The notes beneath the pieces are model-generated. The model saw only the letters and a list, made by a program, of their open reading frames with translations, was not told the DNA's origin and searched no databases. A stretch of DNA of 64,000 nucleotides, from positions 366,307 to 430,306 of the forward strand of contig RHPI01000818.1 of the NCBI GenBank assembly GCA_009103225.1. Direction: 5' to 3'. The DNA comes from Chlorokybus atmophyticus. Its lineage: Eukaryota > Streptophyta > Chlorokybophyceae > Chlorokybales > Chlorokybaceae. Below are positions 37,924 to 49,272 of this stretch, piece after piece; the first letter of the stretch is position 1; the number at the start of each line of letters is the position of its first letter. The translations under genes and the position numbers were made by a program.

Positions 37924-38730
37924 CTTGGTCACGGGTGATGTAACCAGGATTTAAATGTACACTGCCAAGTACATGAGCATACTCGACCATATATTGAGCC
38001 GTGTACGACGTGGTTAGTTGAACTGAAGAGGCAACTAGCAGTGGTGATAGATATGTAACTATACATTCACTCTGGGAGTGTAAACATTGGTTAGCCCCTG
38101 GTGTACGCACTGGGGCGCAAGTTGGTTGTACACAAAATGTACACAACTCTACTGCTGTTTGAACATCGCAGCATTTGAGTTTGCTGACTGTCAAACGGTC
38201 TCGTCATGTTTCCCATGTTGCTGCATACTTCTACTGGTTGTTGTTCGTGTTCAACAACGGATGCCATTCTCAGGCAGCCCACTACAAAGCAGCATGCTGG
38301 CGCAGCATGTCATGATGCAATGTAGTTTCGAAAGCGCAGCTGCAGCAGGTTTGTTCATTTGCAAAGCATGCACACAAGGCGTCTAAATGCCTGGATGCAT
38401 GTTCAAGCAGTGGATCCATCATAGCACTTGACTATATAATCTGGATCACAAAGTCCTCAACAGTGCCGTGACATTCTTATGCACCCTACATGCACATTAA
38501 GACGCACCTTAGGCTTATTACATCGCCCACAACACTGCCTTGCAGGGAGAGAAAGTACTGCAGCTCACTACGCCGGCCATATTGACTACAGCTGCTATGT
38601 ATACCAAAGAATCGCTCAGTCCACAGCTAACCAACATCCCCAACCTAAGTTGGACACACCCCTTGGTCACACTGAACGCATCAACCTGGAAACCCAAACG
38701 AAGCACTAGCTACCACAATCATCAAGTCCA
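37924..38730. other. Spacer between convergent genes
   Basis: No gene or repeat recognised; presumably the 3' regions of the GGCT-like and DnaJ genes. Confidence 0.5.
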
Positions 38731-41454
38731 TTACATGCTGCCAGCCCTTCGCTCCTTTTCCCCATCCTCCCCCTCGTCTTCGCGTGCAAACTCTTGCAGC
38801 AGCTCCCGCTGCCTTGGCGTGAGGTCTTTGGGTACCTTCACATGGAAGTGGAGGTACTGGTCACCATAACCGCGGCCATCGCGCTGCCGCACGCCCTTCC
38901 CCTTGATGACCTGCACCTCGCTCGGCTGTGTGCCCGGCGCAACACGCACGGTGACCTTCCCGCCACTGATGGTCGGCACGGAAACCCTTCCGCCCAGCAT
39001 CGCGGTTGTCACGGGGATGTTCACGTCCACATGGATGTCCGGCCCTTCGCGCCTGAAGTCTGGATGCGGCTCAACCTGAACAACCAGGCCATCTCAGTCA
39101 AACTCGCATTTGCTTGCATTCTCAAAGGAGACATGTGCTCCCTATTACAATGGCTTCTCCCTCAAATACTCCTCATGCAAGGTGACCAACAACACCACAG
39201 GCTTGTGCGTGTGTATTGGGTCGTCACACATGTGCACATACAAACGTGCACGCCGAGCAACCTTGCATAAGCACCTACAAGAGACCAAAGCGCAAGCAAT
39301 GCACTGCAGTGCATGTGCAGACTATTACAAGAATGCAACAGATATGCAGATGTATGCAGCACTACTGACACCGCTAATGCAACCAGTTGCAGGAGGGAGG
39401 GCGGGGGGGGGGGCTAGTGAAACTCACCTGCAGTATAACGTTCAGGTTTCCTCTGCGTCCCTTTTTGTCTTTCAACCCTTGACCTCTAAGTTGTAGCGTG
39501 TCACCTTGTTCCACTCCTTCAGGAATCTCCACCGTTATTGTCTCGGGTTTCTCGACCGTGCCTTCCCCTTGACATGTGCTGCAAGGCTCTTGCACGATTC
39601 GCCCCGCGCCTCCGCATGTCATACACACCTGCTGCATCTGGAAAGCAGACACATGTTGATATTTGCAAACAAGATGAATGCCAACTGAAGCTTGCAGCTG
39701 TCCAACGAACATGAACGCCAATAACAAACCTGAATGAAGCCTTGTTGTGTGACGCGCGCTCCTTTGCCCCCACAGTCGCGGCATTGAGTCCACTTCTTCG
39801 CGCCTGTGACAAACAGCACGGCAAGTCAGCCGCTTGGCATGCACAACGACACTTCACATGCCTAACGACTTTCAATGCAGCTACAAGCCGAACAAGCATC
39901 AATGTATTCAAAAGGGGGGGGGGGGGGGGGGGGGGGNTGAAGTGCATAAAGGAGATGACATTGCATACCCAAAGCGGGATCATAACCAGCATGTGCATCT
40001 GGTACGCTTCATGCAGCACTGTTCAATAGGCGTAAAATTGGTTCCCTTTTGCAGCATGCATGATTACCTGTTCCATCACACGCTGAGCATGGCTCTGGCA
40101 GCGTAACTGTAACTCGCACAACACCGCCGCGGACGGCGTCCATAAAGGACACGTTGAGGGCGATCTGCGCGTCCGGTTGGCGCGATTGCCTTCGCCCAAA
40201 GCCTCCACCGCCCCTACCCCCGCCTAAATCAAAACCAAACTGGCCAAAGAGGTCGTCCAAATTCTCAAAACCGCCAGGAAACCCGCCTCCGCCTTGGCCA
40301 AAGCCTCCAAACCCGCCATAATCGCCGCCACCAGCAAAGTCTTGGGCATCTGTGTGCCCAGTCTGCGGAAGAAAGGAGCTCAAGCATGGCTCATGTGATG
40401 CAGGAGCATGCGTTCATGCAAAGGCCAGAGCTTCAACAAGCACTGATGGCTTGCCTGATCGTACAGTTTGCGCTTGTTGTCATCTTTCAGCACCTGCGAT
40501 ACGAAAGCACAGTGCCATGGCGTTATTGTTGACAGTGGCAATACCAAGCATGCAGCCGACAGCAATTATGCGTACCTCATATGCTTGCTGTACTTCCTGG
40601 AACTTAGCTTCAGAGTCCTTGCCACTTTCTGGGGAATCAGGATGGTACATCTTTGCTAGCTACATTCCACATGTTTCTTGAGTTTGCTGACAATACAAAA
40701 AGCTAGCAAGGAAAATTGTCAGGGGGAGAGGNNNCAGGTTTGCAACCATCACCACAACATGTGCTCACTTGGTAATAGGCTTTCTTGATGTCTAATGCTG
40801 ACGCCGTTTTAGACACTCCCAGAACCTCATAGAGGTCTCGCTTTGGCGGTGCTTCCCTTCGACCTACACACGCATGCTTGTCAGCAAACAAGTGGTTTCT
40901 GCACAATCGTCACCAAACTTGCAATGCGCGACAAGTTCTCATGAAAAAAGTGACAGCACACGGGATGCCACTGAGATAGATACATCACGACATAGTAATT
41001 GGCACTTGCAACGAACAGGCCAAAGGAGAAGCGAGAGCACCCAGTAAATATACCCCGTCCTCACGTCTGGAGCAACAACTGATAAGAGCGTTTCTCACGT
41101 GGACTGTGGAAGCGAGCAGATGCTGCACTGCGCAACTTTTGGCATAGTTTGGCACAAGGATAAGCCAAAAGCTTGTACATACACCATGTTTTCTTAGCTG
41201 CACGTGTATTTGCAATTCAACAAGCAATGCATACCGCTGGAGTGGAAAGCGCGCGAAGTGCAACAAGGCTGCTCCAACGTTCTGCTGCTTTCTTGTGCTG
41301 CTCTCCAGCCACCATCAGACCAGCTGGAGGCCGCCGCAGCTGCAACGGTGTGCAAAGCCCTGCCGCCAGCAGCACAAGAGGCAGAGGAGGAGACAGCGGC
41401 AGAGCAGCAGGCCGCGCGAGCTGCGAGCAACGCCAGAGCACCAGCCCGCGCCAT
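38731..41454 (-). CDS. Mitochondrial DnaJ (type I HSP40, Mdj1/DNAJA3 type)
   Basis: Eight exons (41454-41235, 40863-40769, 40659-40576, 40493-40455, 40362-40068, 39803-39730, 39637-39428, 39075-38731) join in frame to 453 residues ending in TAA. The leader has many Arg and Ser and no acidic residue up to RAFHSSG, typical of a mitochondrial presequence. The J domain (RDLYEVLGVSKTASALDIKK) carries HPD in KMYHPDSPE. A Gly/Phe region follows. All four zinc motifs are present: CSACDGTG, CRDCGGKG, CMTCGGAG and CSTCQGEG. The C-terminal domain includes DIHVDVNIPVTTAMLGG. It stimulates mitochondrial HSP70. The intron after exon 4 has a GC donor (CAG|GCAAGC). Two small sequence gaps fall in introns. 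Confidence 0.94.
39914..39937. repeat. Poly-G run with one N
   Basis: Twenty-three G then N, in a DnaJ intron; the length is likely unreliable. Confidence 0.9.
40732..40734. other. 3-nt sequence gap
   Basis: NNN within the DnaJ intron after exon 2. Confidence 0.99.
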
Positions 41455-41758
41455 CAAAACTCCCGCCGCATGCAGACCTATCTAACGGCCGAAACCACCT
41501 CAATAATAGTAACGCACGCTAACCCCCAACAGCACGACACCACCGCCGCCGCCGCCGCGTCCACCGCAACGCGAACGCTTGCCACCTGGCAGCTGCTGGA
41601 AACAACGAGATCCAGATCGGACAACCCTGAACAATACAATCCGGTATGTCGGACCACTGATCCGGGATCAGAACCGGGTGGAGGGTCGGTCGAAGCAAAC
41701 CAGAAAGCACCACACTACCGTAGTGCAACGTTAGACCAGGCCGGTAGGCGAGGCGGCG
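41455..41758. promoter_or_regulatory. Compact divergent promoter for two mitochondrial-protein genes
   Basis: Only about 300 bp separate the DnaJ ATG (41454, minus) from the ATG of the small membrane-protein gene (41759, plus). No named motif is visible. Confidence 0.5.
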
Positions 41759-42543
41759 ATGGCAATGTCCTGCGCCGGCCGTGGGGTGCTGCCGCTGCGC
41801 TGCGTGTCCTACAGGTCTATGCTTTGTCCTGCCTGCCGCCCTGCCGCCTCGAGCAGACCTTCCGCCAGGCCGTATGGCAGGAGCCCGCAGAAGCTGCCAG
41901 GCTGTGACGCACGGCGAACATTGAGTGTGACAAGATGGCCTTCTGGTACGACTGTGAATCAGCTCAGTTTTCAGCACTTCTTCATGTTTAAACTGTTGCA
42001 CTGCAGCATGCATGTATCGTAGTCTCAGCAATGTATACGCAAGACATACGTTGAGAGTTTTGGACAGCGTCGCTTGCTGCGGGCCAACAACCTCAGCACG
42101 CCAATTAAACAAGTCTTGCATCTTATTCAAGCATTCTCCACCAGTGCTCTTCCCTTTATCAAAAGCCCGAGCCTCAACGGCGACACAAACCAGCGATCAG
42201 CCAACTGCAGATAATGAATTTGAAGAAGATGATGATGACGATAAGTTTCCACAATTGCTGGAGCTGGAGACTTGGGAGCTTGCACTGGACAGCAAGGAGT
42301 ATCAGCCGGAGAACATAGCGGCGTTGTTAGCGGCTGCAACCGTTGCTTACTTTGCGATTCAGGCATTCTTTGCTCTGGATTGTCCATGCAATATATGCAC
42401 CCAGTTGTGCATGCCTCACTGGGTTGCTTCGTGCGCAGTTTTTATGGAGGATTGTCAAGGCAGCGCTGTTCATTGCAGCGCTCACGGTCAAGTACGCCAG
42501 CGTGGCAGCAGTGCTGCTGTTGTTGGTGATCCTTTTCCTCTGA
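41759..42543 (+). CDS. Small probable mitochondrial membrane protein, unrecognised
   Basis: The first exon from ATG 41759 encodes an Arg/Ser/Cys-rich leader (MAMSCAGRGVLPLRC...RRTLSVTRWPS) like a mitochondrial presequence, with donor GTACGA near 41946. A second exon (about 42103-42337) has an acidic cluster EFEEDDDDDKFPQL and YQPENIAALLAAAT. A third (42438-42543) is strongly hydrophobic (VKAALFIAALTVKYASV, AVLLLLVILFL) and ends in TGA. The junction into the last exon is uncertain: the phase fits a GTTGCT donor at 42338, whereas the alternative donor at 42380 would shift the frame. Its function is not known to me. The mitochondrial DNA insert begins about 25 bp past its stop. Confidence 0.5.
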
Positions 42544-42566
42544 AGCCACTGACCAGTCAAAGCCAT

Positions 42567-43395
42567 TGTGTGCTTCTAATCATTGGCATATTCAAAGATT
42601 AACGGCTATTTTGTTATTTCCCACTATTCTAAGTTTAAATCCATCGCTCATATTATTGCTAATTGCAGTTTTACCTTTGCATATTCAAGCAGGGATTTCA
42701 GAAATACTAGATGACTACGTACACAATGAAGTTACTAGAATGGTTTCAATTCTTTTAGCTAGACTTTTTATCTTAAAAATAATCAAGTACGCTTTTATTT
42801 TATTTCGAATCTAATAAATAAATCTAATTGTAATCCGTAGATTACCTAACGATTATTTTACCAGCTTTTTGAAAGAGAATCGTTTTAGAGTAAACTCAAA
42901 ATTTAGAAAAGAACCTTTTCGCTAAGGAATAGGGTAGAATATAAGAGATCCTAGACATAACAGCTCGGTGGTCATCGGCTAATTGAGAATAATTATCGAT
43001 ACCTTTAGTAAGAGCCGGATATGTAAATAGAGTTACCCCAATGACCGCACTGCGCCTGCTCTTTAATGAGATAAAAAGGGCAATAAATGCAAAGTATCGT
43101 TGTAAAATTGTAAAGAATAAAAAAGATCTTCTTATTGTTAAAACAAACTATTATTTTAAGGGGAGCAGCAACTACGAATGTGACATCCACGGTAACGGAA
43201 CCTTCATAGTACCGTACTTCAATAAAAGAGATACTTTTTACTAATAGAAGAAGGTAAAGTGGATTTGCTTAAAAACGGCTGCATACTTAAAATTATGAAC
43301 ATTCTTTATATTCTTTTTATTACTAGATTATTTTCTTGACTACGGGAAGGATAGGTATTTATATAGTCAAAATTGATAAGATAGAGTACACCATT
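42567..43395. other. Nuclear insert of mitochondrial DNA (NUMT)
   Basis: About 830 bp differ sharply from everything around: AT-rich, no TG/CA tracts, and T/A-ending codons. The left part encodes the C-terminal half of mitochondrial SDH4. A second frame at 43041-43244 (ALRLLFNEIKRAINAKYRCK) has organelle-like Lys/Asn/Ile composition but I cannot name it. The right end is near 43395, where catgcatg-rich nuclear sequence resumes. Confidence 0.75.
42572..42814 (+). pseudogene. sdh4: sdh4 fragment (succinate dehydrogenase membrane subunit)
   Basis: The reading frame contains NHWHIQRLTAILLFPT, the HW-x-x-QR motif of SDH4, a hydrophobic helix, then HIQAGISEILDDYVHNEVTR with the heme-ligand/quinone-site pattern H-x-G-x4-I-x-DY-x-H, a last helix, and TAA. 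This matches mitochondrion-encoded SDH4 at its C-terminal end. There is no ATG, no presequence and no intron, and codon use is AT-biased, so it is a transferred fragment rather than a working nuclear gene, unless it is spliced to an upstream targeting exon; the adjacent gene's frame has a stop first. Confidence 0.8.
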
Positions 43396-44773
43396 TGTGA
43401 AACCTTGCAATTGTGCACCCCTGCATGCAATGCAGCCCCGGGCCACTCCGGGCTGTAGCAAGCAGTGCGGGGGCTGCATGCATGCATGCCATGCATGCAG
43501 CGCTGCTGCAGGCTGCCCCAGACTGGGGTTTACTTTACTTTACTTTACTCTACTTAACGGTCACTATAGTGCACTTTACTTTACTATCCTACACGTCTGC
43601 ATCCCTGTGTAGCCGGCGATGTCTGTAATAGTCGCAGATAAAATCTCTCTTTTTAACTCATTTGTTGGTAATCAATAGCTGCTGCGCTCCTCCCTTCCTC
43701 TCTTCGCATTTTCCTATTTCCCTACTTTCGGATGCATACCTGGCTGCATCCAGTGCAGACCATCAGCTGCGGCCGCTGCAATGTAATCTAAAAAAAACAA
43801 AGAGCAAGTAAGAGCAAACTAAAACGATGTAAGAGAATTAAGGGAGACCATTTGTTGGAGAAATCGCCAGATTATAGAAAAAGCTGGTAAGCTGGTTTGC
43901 CTGCAGACAACAATCTTCTTCACCTTCCTAATCGAAAGATTATAGAGAGATAGATTACCACTCCCCCCATCACTGCAGACCAGCAAATTACCACCGATCG
44001 CAAATCAATCTAAAATTCTGGTAGGCAGCATTGTGTGCTCGTGCTATGCCACAAACGGGCGGTGAAAGTCGCACACCACTTGTTCTCTCGAAAGCGCCAC
44101 AAGGTAAGCACATTATGCACAATTACTGCCCATGCCCTCAATGCTCTAGCCAATCGGTCGCATTTAGGGCCTGCTTAGATACACAAGCCTCTGCGACCAC
44201 CAATCTGGCGTTGGTATGGCCACTCGCCAACAAACTAATGATGCAGAGCGTGGAGAAGTGCTTCCGGTTCCCCAAAGGTGTAATGTGCCGATGCAGCTTG
44301 CCAGGCAAGCATGCAACCATTGCAGACGCAAGCCTCAACTCAGTCAGGCGCTGTGCAAGTCTCTGGTGCTACCTGCGGTTTCCTCTCCGTGCGAGGCATA
44401 GAGGTACATACACAAATTTTGTGTTGCCAGAACGCGTCGTACATGCAAGCATCAGGTTTACGTACGGATGTTGCAAGCAAAGTGGCTGTTTGTCCAGGTG
44501 TCATTCGAGTCAGGCGCTGACAAGGGGAGCAATGGCGAACAGGGTAGTTGGAGTACACTTGCCACAAGCTGATCAGTTCAAGTTGTATCATGCTATCATT
44601 GCAAGACAGTCACTGCTATCATCAAGCTTTTTGTATGCCGTGTTGCTTGTTTTGTGCGCACGGTTACATTCACACACTTGCACTCTACAGCTTTACATGC
44701 CACGTAGCGCTCAGTGTCAAACTGACGTTCATCTTGAACTCTCAATCCTGGTGTTTGTCCAAGAGTTCATATG
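43396..44773. other. Mixed spacer, no firm gene
   Basis: Contains a GC-rich catgcatg block (43425-43515), a TTTAC microsatellite (43527-43592) and AT-rich stretches at 43620-43680 and 43785-44020 that could be further organelle-derived pieces. A 257-codon frame at 44031-44804 is open but has no domain and runs into the retrotransposon LTR. It contains ATGCCACAAACGGGCGG with a GTAAGC donor at about 44103, so a disrupted gene start is possible. Confidence 0.4.
43527..43592. repeat. TTTAC microsatellite
   Basis: Tandem tttac units with interruptions. Confidence 0.8.
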
Positions 44774-45196
44774 TGTTGAAGGACTAGCATGCATATGTAG
44801 CTGAGGCAAGCATGGATACACACGGACAGAGCTACCGCCACCAGAGCATACACAAGTCACATCACATTCATCTATTACAAGTTGTCCGCTGGTTCTTATA
44901 CCAGCCAGTTACACACACGTCTACGTTTGCAAGCACTGCGTAAGCTCTACTCAGCCTTTTGACGCGCTCTAAGCTGCGTTGTCTTCCTTACAACTAGAGC
45001 TTTCAACAAGCTCTTACACGCCTGATATGAGTAAGTATACGCGGAGATACGAAGCAGTTAGTAAGGCTCCAGTCTGGAGTCCGGAGTCTGGTCCGACGAT
45101 GCCATCTTGCTAAGTCCGGACCTAGTGCTCGTCCTTACGACCTTTTACTCCTGTGTGGAGGGTCGATGCTGATCGTATGTAGGAATACTCTCAACA
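44774..45196 (-). repeat. 3' LTR of the copia element
   Basis: 423 bp, TGTTGA...TCAACA. It differs from the other LTR at about nine bases and one indel by eye. Confidence 0.95.
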
Positions 45197-45238
45197 CTCC
45201 CACGCGAGCAGCTTGACCTCCAATGCTTGCTCCTGTAG

Positions 45239-48200
45239 TCAAACACAGATGCCAAGTCCTGCACAACAAGTCTTGAACTTGAGTGGTGACAATAGCTTTG
45301 TCATGAAGTCCGCCAGCATGCGTTCGGTGTTGCAGTACTGGAACTCCACCTCCTTTCTTGTAACTCTGTCACGCACAAAGTGATGCATGACATCAATGTG
45401 CTTCGTCCTTGCCGAGGCGATAGGATGCTTCAACAACTTAATGGCTCCTTGATTGTCACAGTTGATGACGATGCGCGCCATGGGGTGCTATAAGTCTGCC
45501 ATGAGCTTGCGAAGCCAGAGTGCCTCTTTCGCTGCTGCTGCCGCTGCCATGTACTCAGCCTCTGATGTAGATGCTGCTGTTGTTGGCTACAGCCTGCTGT
45601 TCCAGCTCACCACGCCTCCATTCAGCTTGAAGACGTAGCCTGTAGTGGACCTCCTGCAGTTGAGGTCACCAGCAAAGTCCGAGTCGCAGTAGCCCTCCAA
45701 CTCAGTGCTCCCGCTCCAAAACTTGATGCCAACTGTTGCGCTCCCAGCAACATAGCGTAATACTCCCTTTGCTGCTCTCCAGTGCTCCATGCTCGGTGCA
45801 GACATGTAGCGAGCAAGTACTCCCACAGCATGTGCAACATCGGGACGTGTGCACACTGCCAGATAGAGCATGCTACCTACCAGCTCACCATATGGATACA
45901 GAGCCTTGTCGAGTACGTCCTCATCCTTTGCCTTGATGAGGGCAGTGCCAAGTGCCAACGGTGTGGTCTTGGTCTTCGCTGCAGTGAGCCCGAACTTGAT
46001 GACGAGTCTGCTCACCATCTGCTCCTGACTGATCTTGATTGTGCGAGCAGCCCTGTCGCGCTCAATCACCATGCCAAGAAACCACTTGGCCTCTCAAAGA
46101 TCACGAACTGAGAATGCTTCCTGTAGTGCAACTTTCATCTCCTGCAGGTGGTGCACCTGCCTGGCGGTGATGATGATATCATCAACATACACGAGCAGCC
46201 AGACCTTGTTGTCTGCATGGATGAAGAGCCCAGGGTCTGCAGAGGATGCGGTGAAGCCAAGTGCCTCCAGCTCCTTGGTGAGCTTGATGTGCCACATACG
46301 CGGTGCCTGTCGCAGCCCGTACAGTGCCTTGATCAGCTTGCACGTTGTGCCTCTCTCCCCTTCTTCATATCCAGGTGGTTGCTCGATGAAGATCTCCTCC
46401 TCCAGCTCTACGTAGAGGAAGGCAGTCTTCACGTCGAGGTGATGCAGCTCTAGGTCTTCAGCAGCAACCATAGCTAGCAGTGCACGGAAGGTGGTATGCT
46501 TACTTGCAGGTGCAAACACTTCGTTGAAGTCCACACCTTCCTGCTGCAAGAAGCCCTTTGCCACCAGTCTTGCCTTGTAGCGCTCAATGTTGCCCTGACC
46601 ATCACGCTTCACCTTGAAGACCCATTTCACTGGAATGGTCTTTACTCCTTGCGGTAACTGCTCCAGTGACCAAGTATTATTGGCATGGAGTGACGCAATC
46701 TCCTCGTCCATAGCACGCTGCCATTGCTCCGCATTTGGTGCTAACAATGCCTCCTCGTAGGTGCTTGGCTCCTCATTTTACACACTGGCGACGTGTGCCT
46801 TATATGTATGTAGGAAGTCAGGTGCCTTTCTCTCCCTCACTGGGTATCTCCGAGCTGCGTGCTCCTGCTGCAGGTGCGGCTCCTTCTGGCCTGCTACAAC
46901 TGAGTCTCGCTCACCCTTGTTGTTGATGACTGCCTCGCCCTCAGCCTCCACTGTCTTGGGATGCTCCTGTGGCTGTACTTCATCGTCATCTCCCGGAAAG
47001 AAGCCTGCTTATGGTTGTGATAATCCCTCATGGAAAACCACCTCTGCTCACGATATTCTTCTGAGTGTCCTCGAGCAAGATCCTGTAAGCCTTGGAACCC
47101 GGTTCATAGCCAACGAAGATGCCCTTCTTGCTGACCGGCTCCAGCTTGTGCCTGAGCTGTTTAGGCACTAGTGCATATGCCGTGCATCCAAACACACGCA
47201 TACCACTTACATCTGGTGCGGCTCCATAGAAGTGCTCCCACGGAGTCTTCTGCTCTGAGCTCACCGGAGACCTGTTGCGGATGTAGTTGGCAGTGAGTAC
47301 CGCCTCCTTCCACAGACTGTCTTCCATCTTTGTGTCGTTGAGCATGGCTCGAACACGCTCCAAGAGTGTCCTGTTGAGGCGTTCAGCTGCTCCATTCTAC
47401 TGCGGGGTGTAGGGTGCCGTTGTCTCGTGGCGTATGCCCTTGCTGGCGAAGAACTCCTTCAACTCCTTGTTGATGTACTCCCCTCCTCGATCACTCCTCA
47501 TTGCCTTCATCTTGTTGCCAGACTGGGTCTCCAACAAGGCCACAACTGTGCGCACAGCTCCAGCAACTTCTGACTTGAGCGTCAATGGAAAAATGATGGA
47601 CAGCTTGCTGTAGTCGTCGAGGAATGTAGCAAAGTACCTGGCCCCTCCCTTCGCCACAATGCGCATAGGGCCACAGACATCCATGTGCACAAGCTCGCAA
47701 GGATGCTGACTGCTTGAAGAGAATGATGGGAATGGCATAGCATGCTGCTTTGCAACTAGGCATGGTTCACAAAGTGCACCTGATGCATTCTTGAGTTCTT
47801 CTGTGCTGAGATGGATGCCCTTAACCATCTTCTCAGCGACAAGGCGAGTGAGGTTGACGTAGCTGAGATGCCCGAACCTTCGATGCCACAATGTTGGCGA
47901 CTCCTTGTCCTTTACCACCATGGCTTGGATGTCAATGTCCTGAGGGTGCTGCTCCACGTGGTAGAGCCCTCCCGGATCAGCGATTTCAACCATTTGCACG
48001 ACCCCATCAAGGATGACTGTGCAGCCACCTTTCCGAAATAGGATCTCCGCGCCTAAGCGCTCCGCAACCCTCACAGAGAATAGACTCGCAATAGCCTTGG
48101 GAACATGCAGGACGTTGCGTAACAACACCTCGCGTAGTGTGTTACCAACCTTGCACTGGAGTCGTACGTTGCCAACTCCCTCAGCCACAAGTACTTCGCC

Positions 48201-49229
48201 ACCGAAGCCCGCCACTTTGATTGTGGACGTCAGCTTCCTGTAGCCCTCCATCACCTCCTTGTTTGGTGTGAGATGACGATCGCAGCCAGAGTCTACCACC
48301 CAGAAAGCTGTGCCCGCCCTCGAACTGGATGCAATGAAGGCGACATGTTTCTTCTTGTGTTGGTGCTCGTTGCCGCTGTTGCTGGTGCTTGCTCTAGGTT
48401 GACCCTGTTGTTTCTTCCTACAGTCCTTCACAATGTGCCCCTTCCAACCACACCAGTGGCATGTGAGGTCTTTGTGACGAGGATTGCCTGGCTTGTTGCC
48501 CTTGTTCTTCTCTTCATGGTTGCTCTTCTTCCCGTGCTTGTTGGTGTAGAAGGCCACGGCATCAGCTTGCTCGTCCTTCTTCATCACCCTCTGCTCCACG
48601 GTGAGCAGCTTCGGTAGTACATCGTCCAGCGTCAGCTCCGATGACGATGTCTCCTGCAGTGTTGCAACGACCTCGTACTCTGCTGGTAGCCCTGCAACAA
48701 CAGCCAGCACAACCTCCGTCTCCCCCATGTCGTGGCCGACGTTAATAAGGTCCGCCCACAGCTCTCTCGCGCGTGCAACATACTTTGTGATGGGTTCTGC
48801 TGCCTTCTTCCTGAGTGCGCTCAGCTGCTTGCGTAGCTGCAACTTTCTGGCGTTGTTCTTGGCTCTGAAAACGGCTGATAGCTTTTCTCAAGCTTGTCTA
48901 CCATCTTCACATGCAGTGAGCATGGGAAAGTGTTGCGGTTTGCAGTTCAACACAAGCAAAGAGTGTGCTTCTGCTGAATGCTCTGACCACACAGTGTTCG
49001 CTCCTGGTATTGGTGGTGGTGCCTTCGGATCAACATACTTCCACACCTTCTTGTGGATGAGCAAGGCCTTCATTTCCACGCACCATGTGTTGTAGTTGTC
49101 GGTGTGCAGCTTTGCAGTCTGCCCCTTATCGTAGGTCGTCTCCATCTTTGTCGAGCCTGCCTTTCTTGCAGTTGACACCCAAGGCTCTGCTACCAACAAG
49201 CTACCGTAGTGTAGAACTACTATGCACAC
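45239..49229 (-). pseudogene. copia gag-pol, interrupted
   Basis: gag begins near METTYDKGQT (LHTDNYNTWCVEMKALL). Then come a zinc knuckle CHWCGWKGHIVKDC, protease FWVVDSGCDRHLTPNKE, integrase (HRRFGHLSYVNL, CEPCLVAKQHAMPF, MDVCGPM, SDRGGEYINKELKEFF), RT (WVFKVKRDGQGN, LVAKGFLQQEGVDFNEVFAP, LYVDDI-type LLVYVDDIIITA) and RNase H (YCDSDFAGDLN, NCDNQGAIKLLKHP). Lesions seen: TGA near 48890; TAG at about 47398 inside the conserved PQ-NG motif of integrase; loss of frame between 47030 and 46750; TGA near 46092; TAG near 45595; TAG near 45490. Confidence 0.93.
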
Positions 49230-49260
49230 AAGCTGGTCTCACACTCCTCAAGTGTAGTGT

Positions 49261-49272
49261 GGGCCCATAACC
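49261..49272 (-). promoter_or_regulatory. Primer binding site of the copia element
   Basis: On the element strand GGTTATGGGCCC directly follows the 5' LTR. It is complementary to an initiator-Met tRNA anticodon arm (GGGCCCATAACC contains CAT), the half-tRNA priming mode known for some copia elements. Confidence 0.7.

Noticed and set aside
44216-44401. Frame containing ARQACNHCRRK, like the start of a fungal Zn2Cys6 finger
   Set aside because: The remaining cysteine spacing does not fit and there is no supported gene model; chance resemblance.
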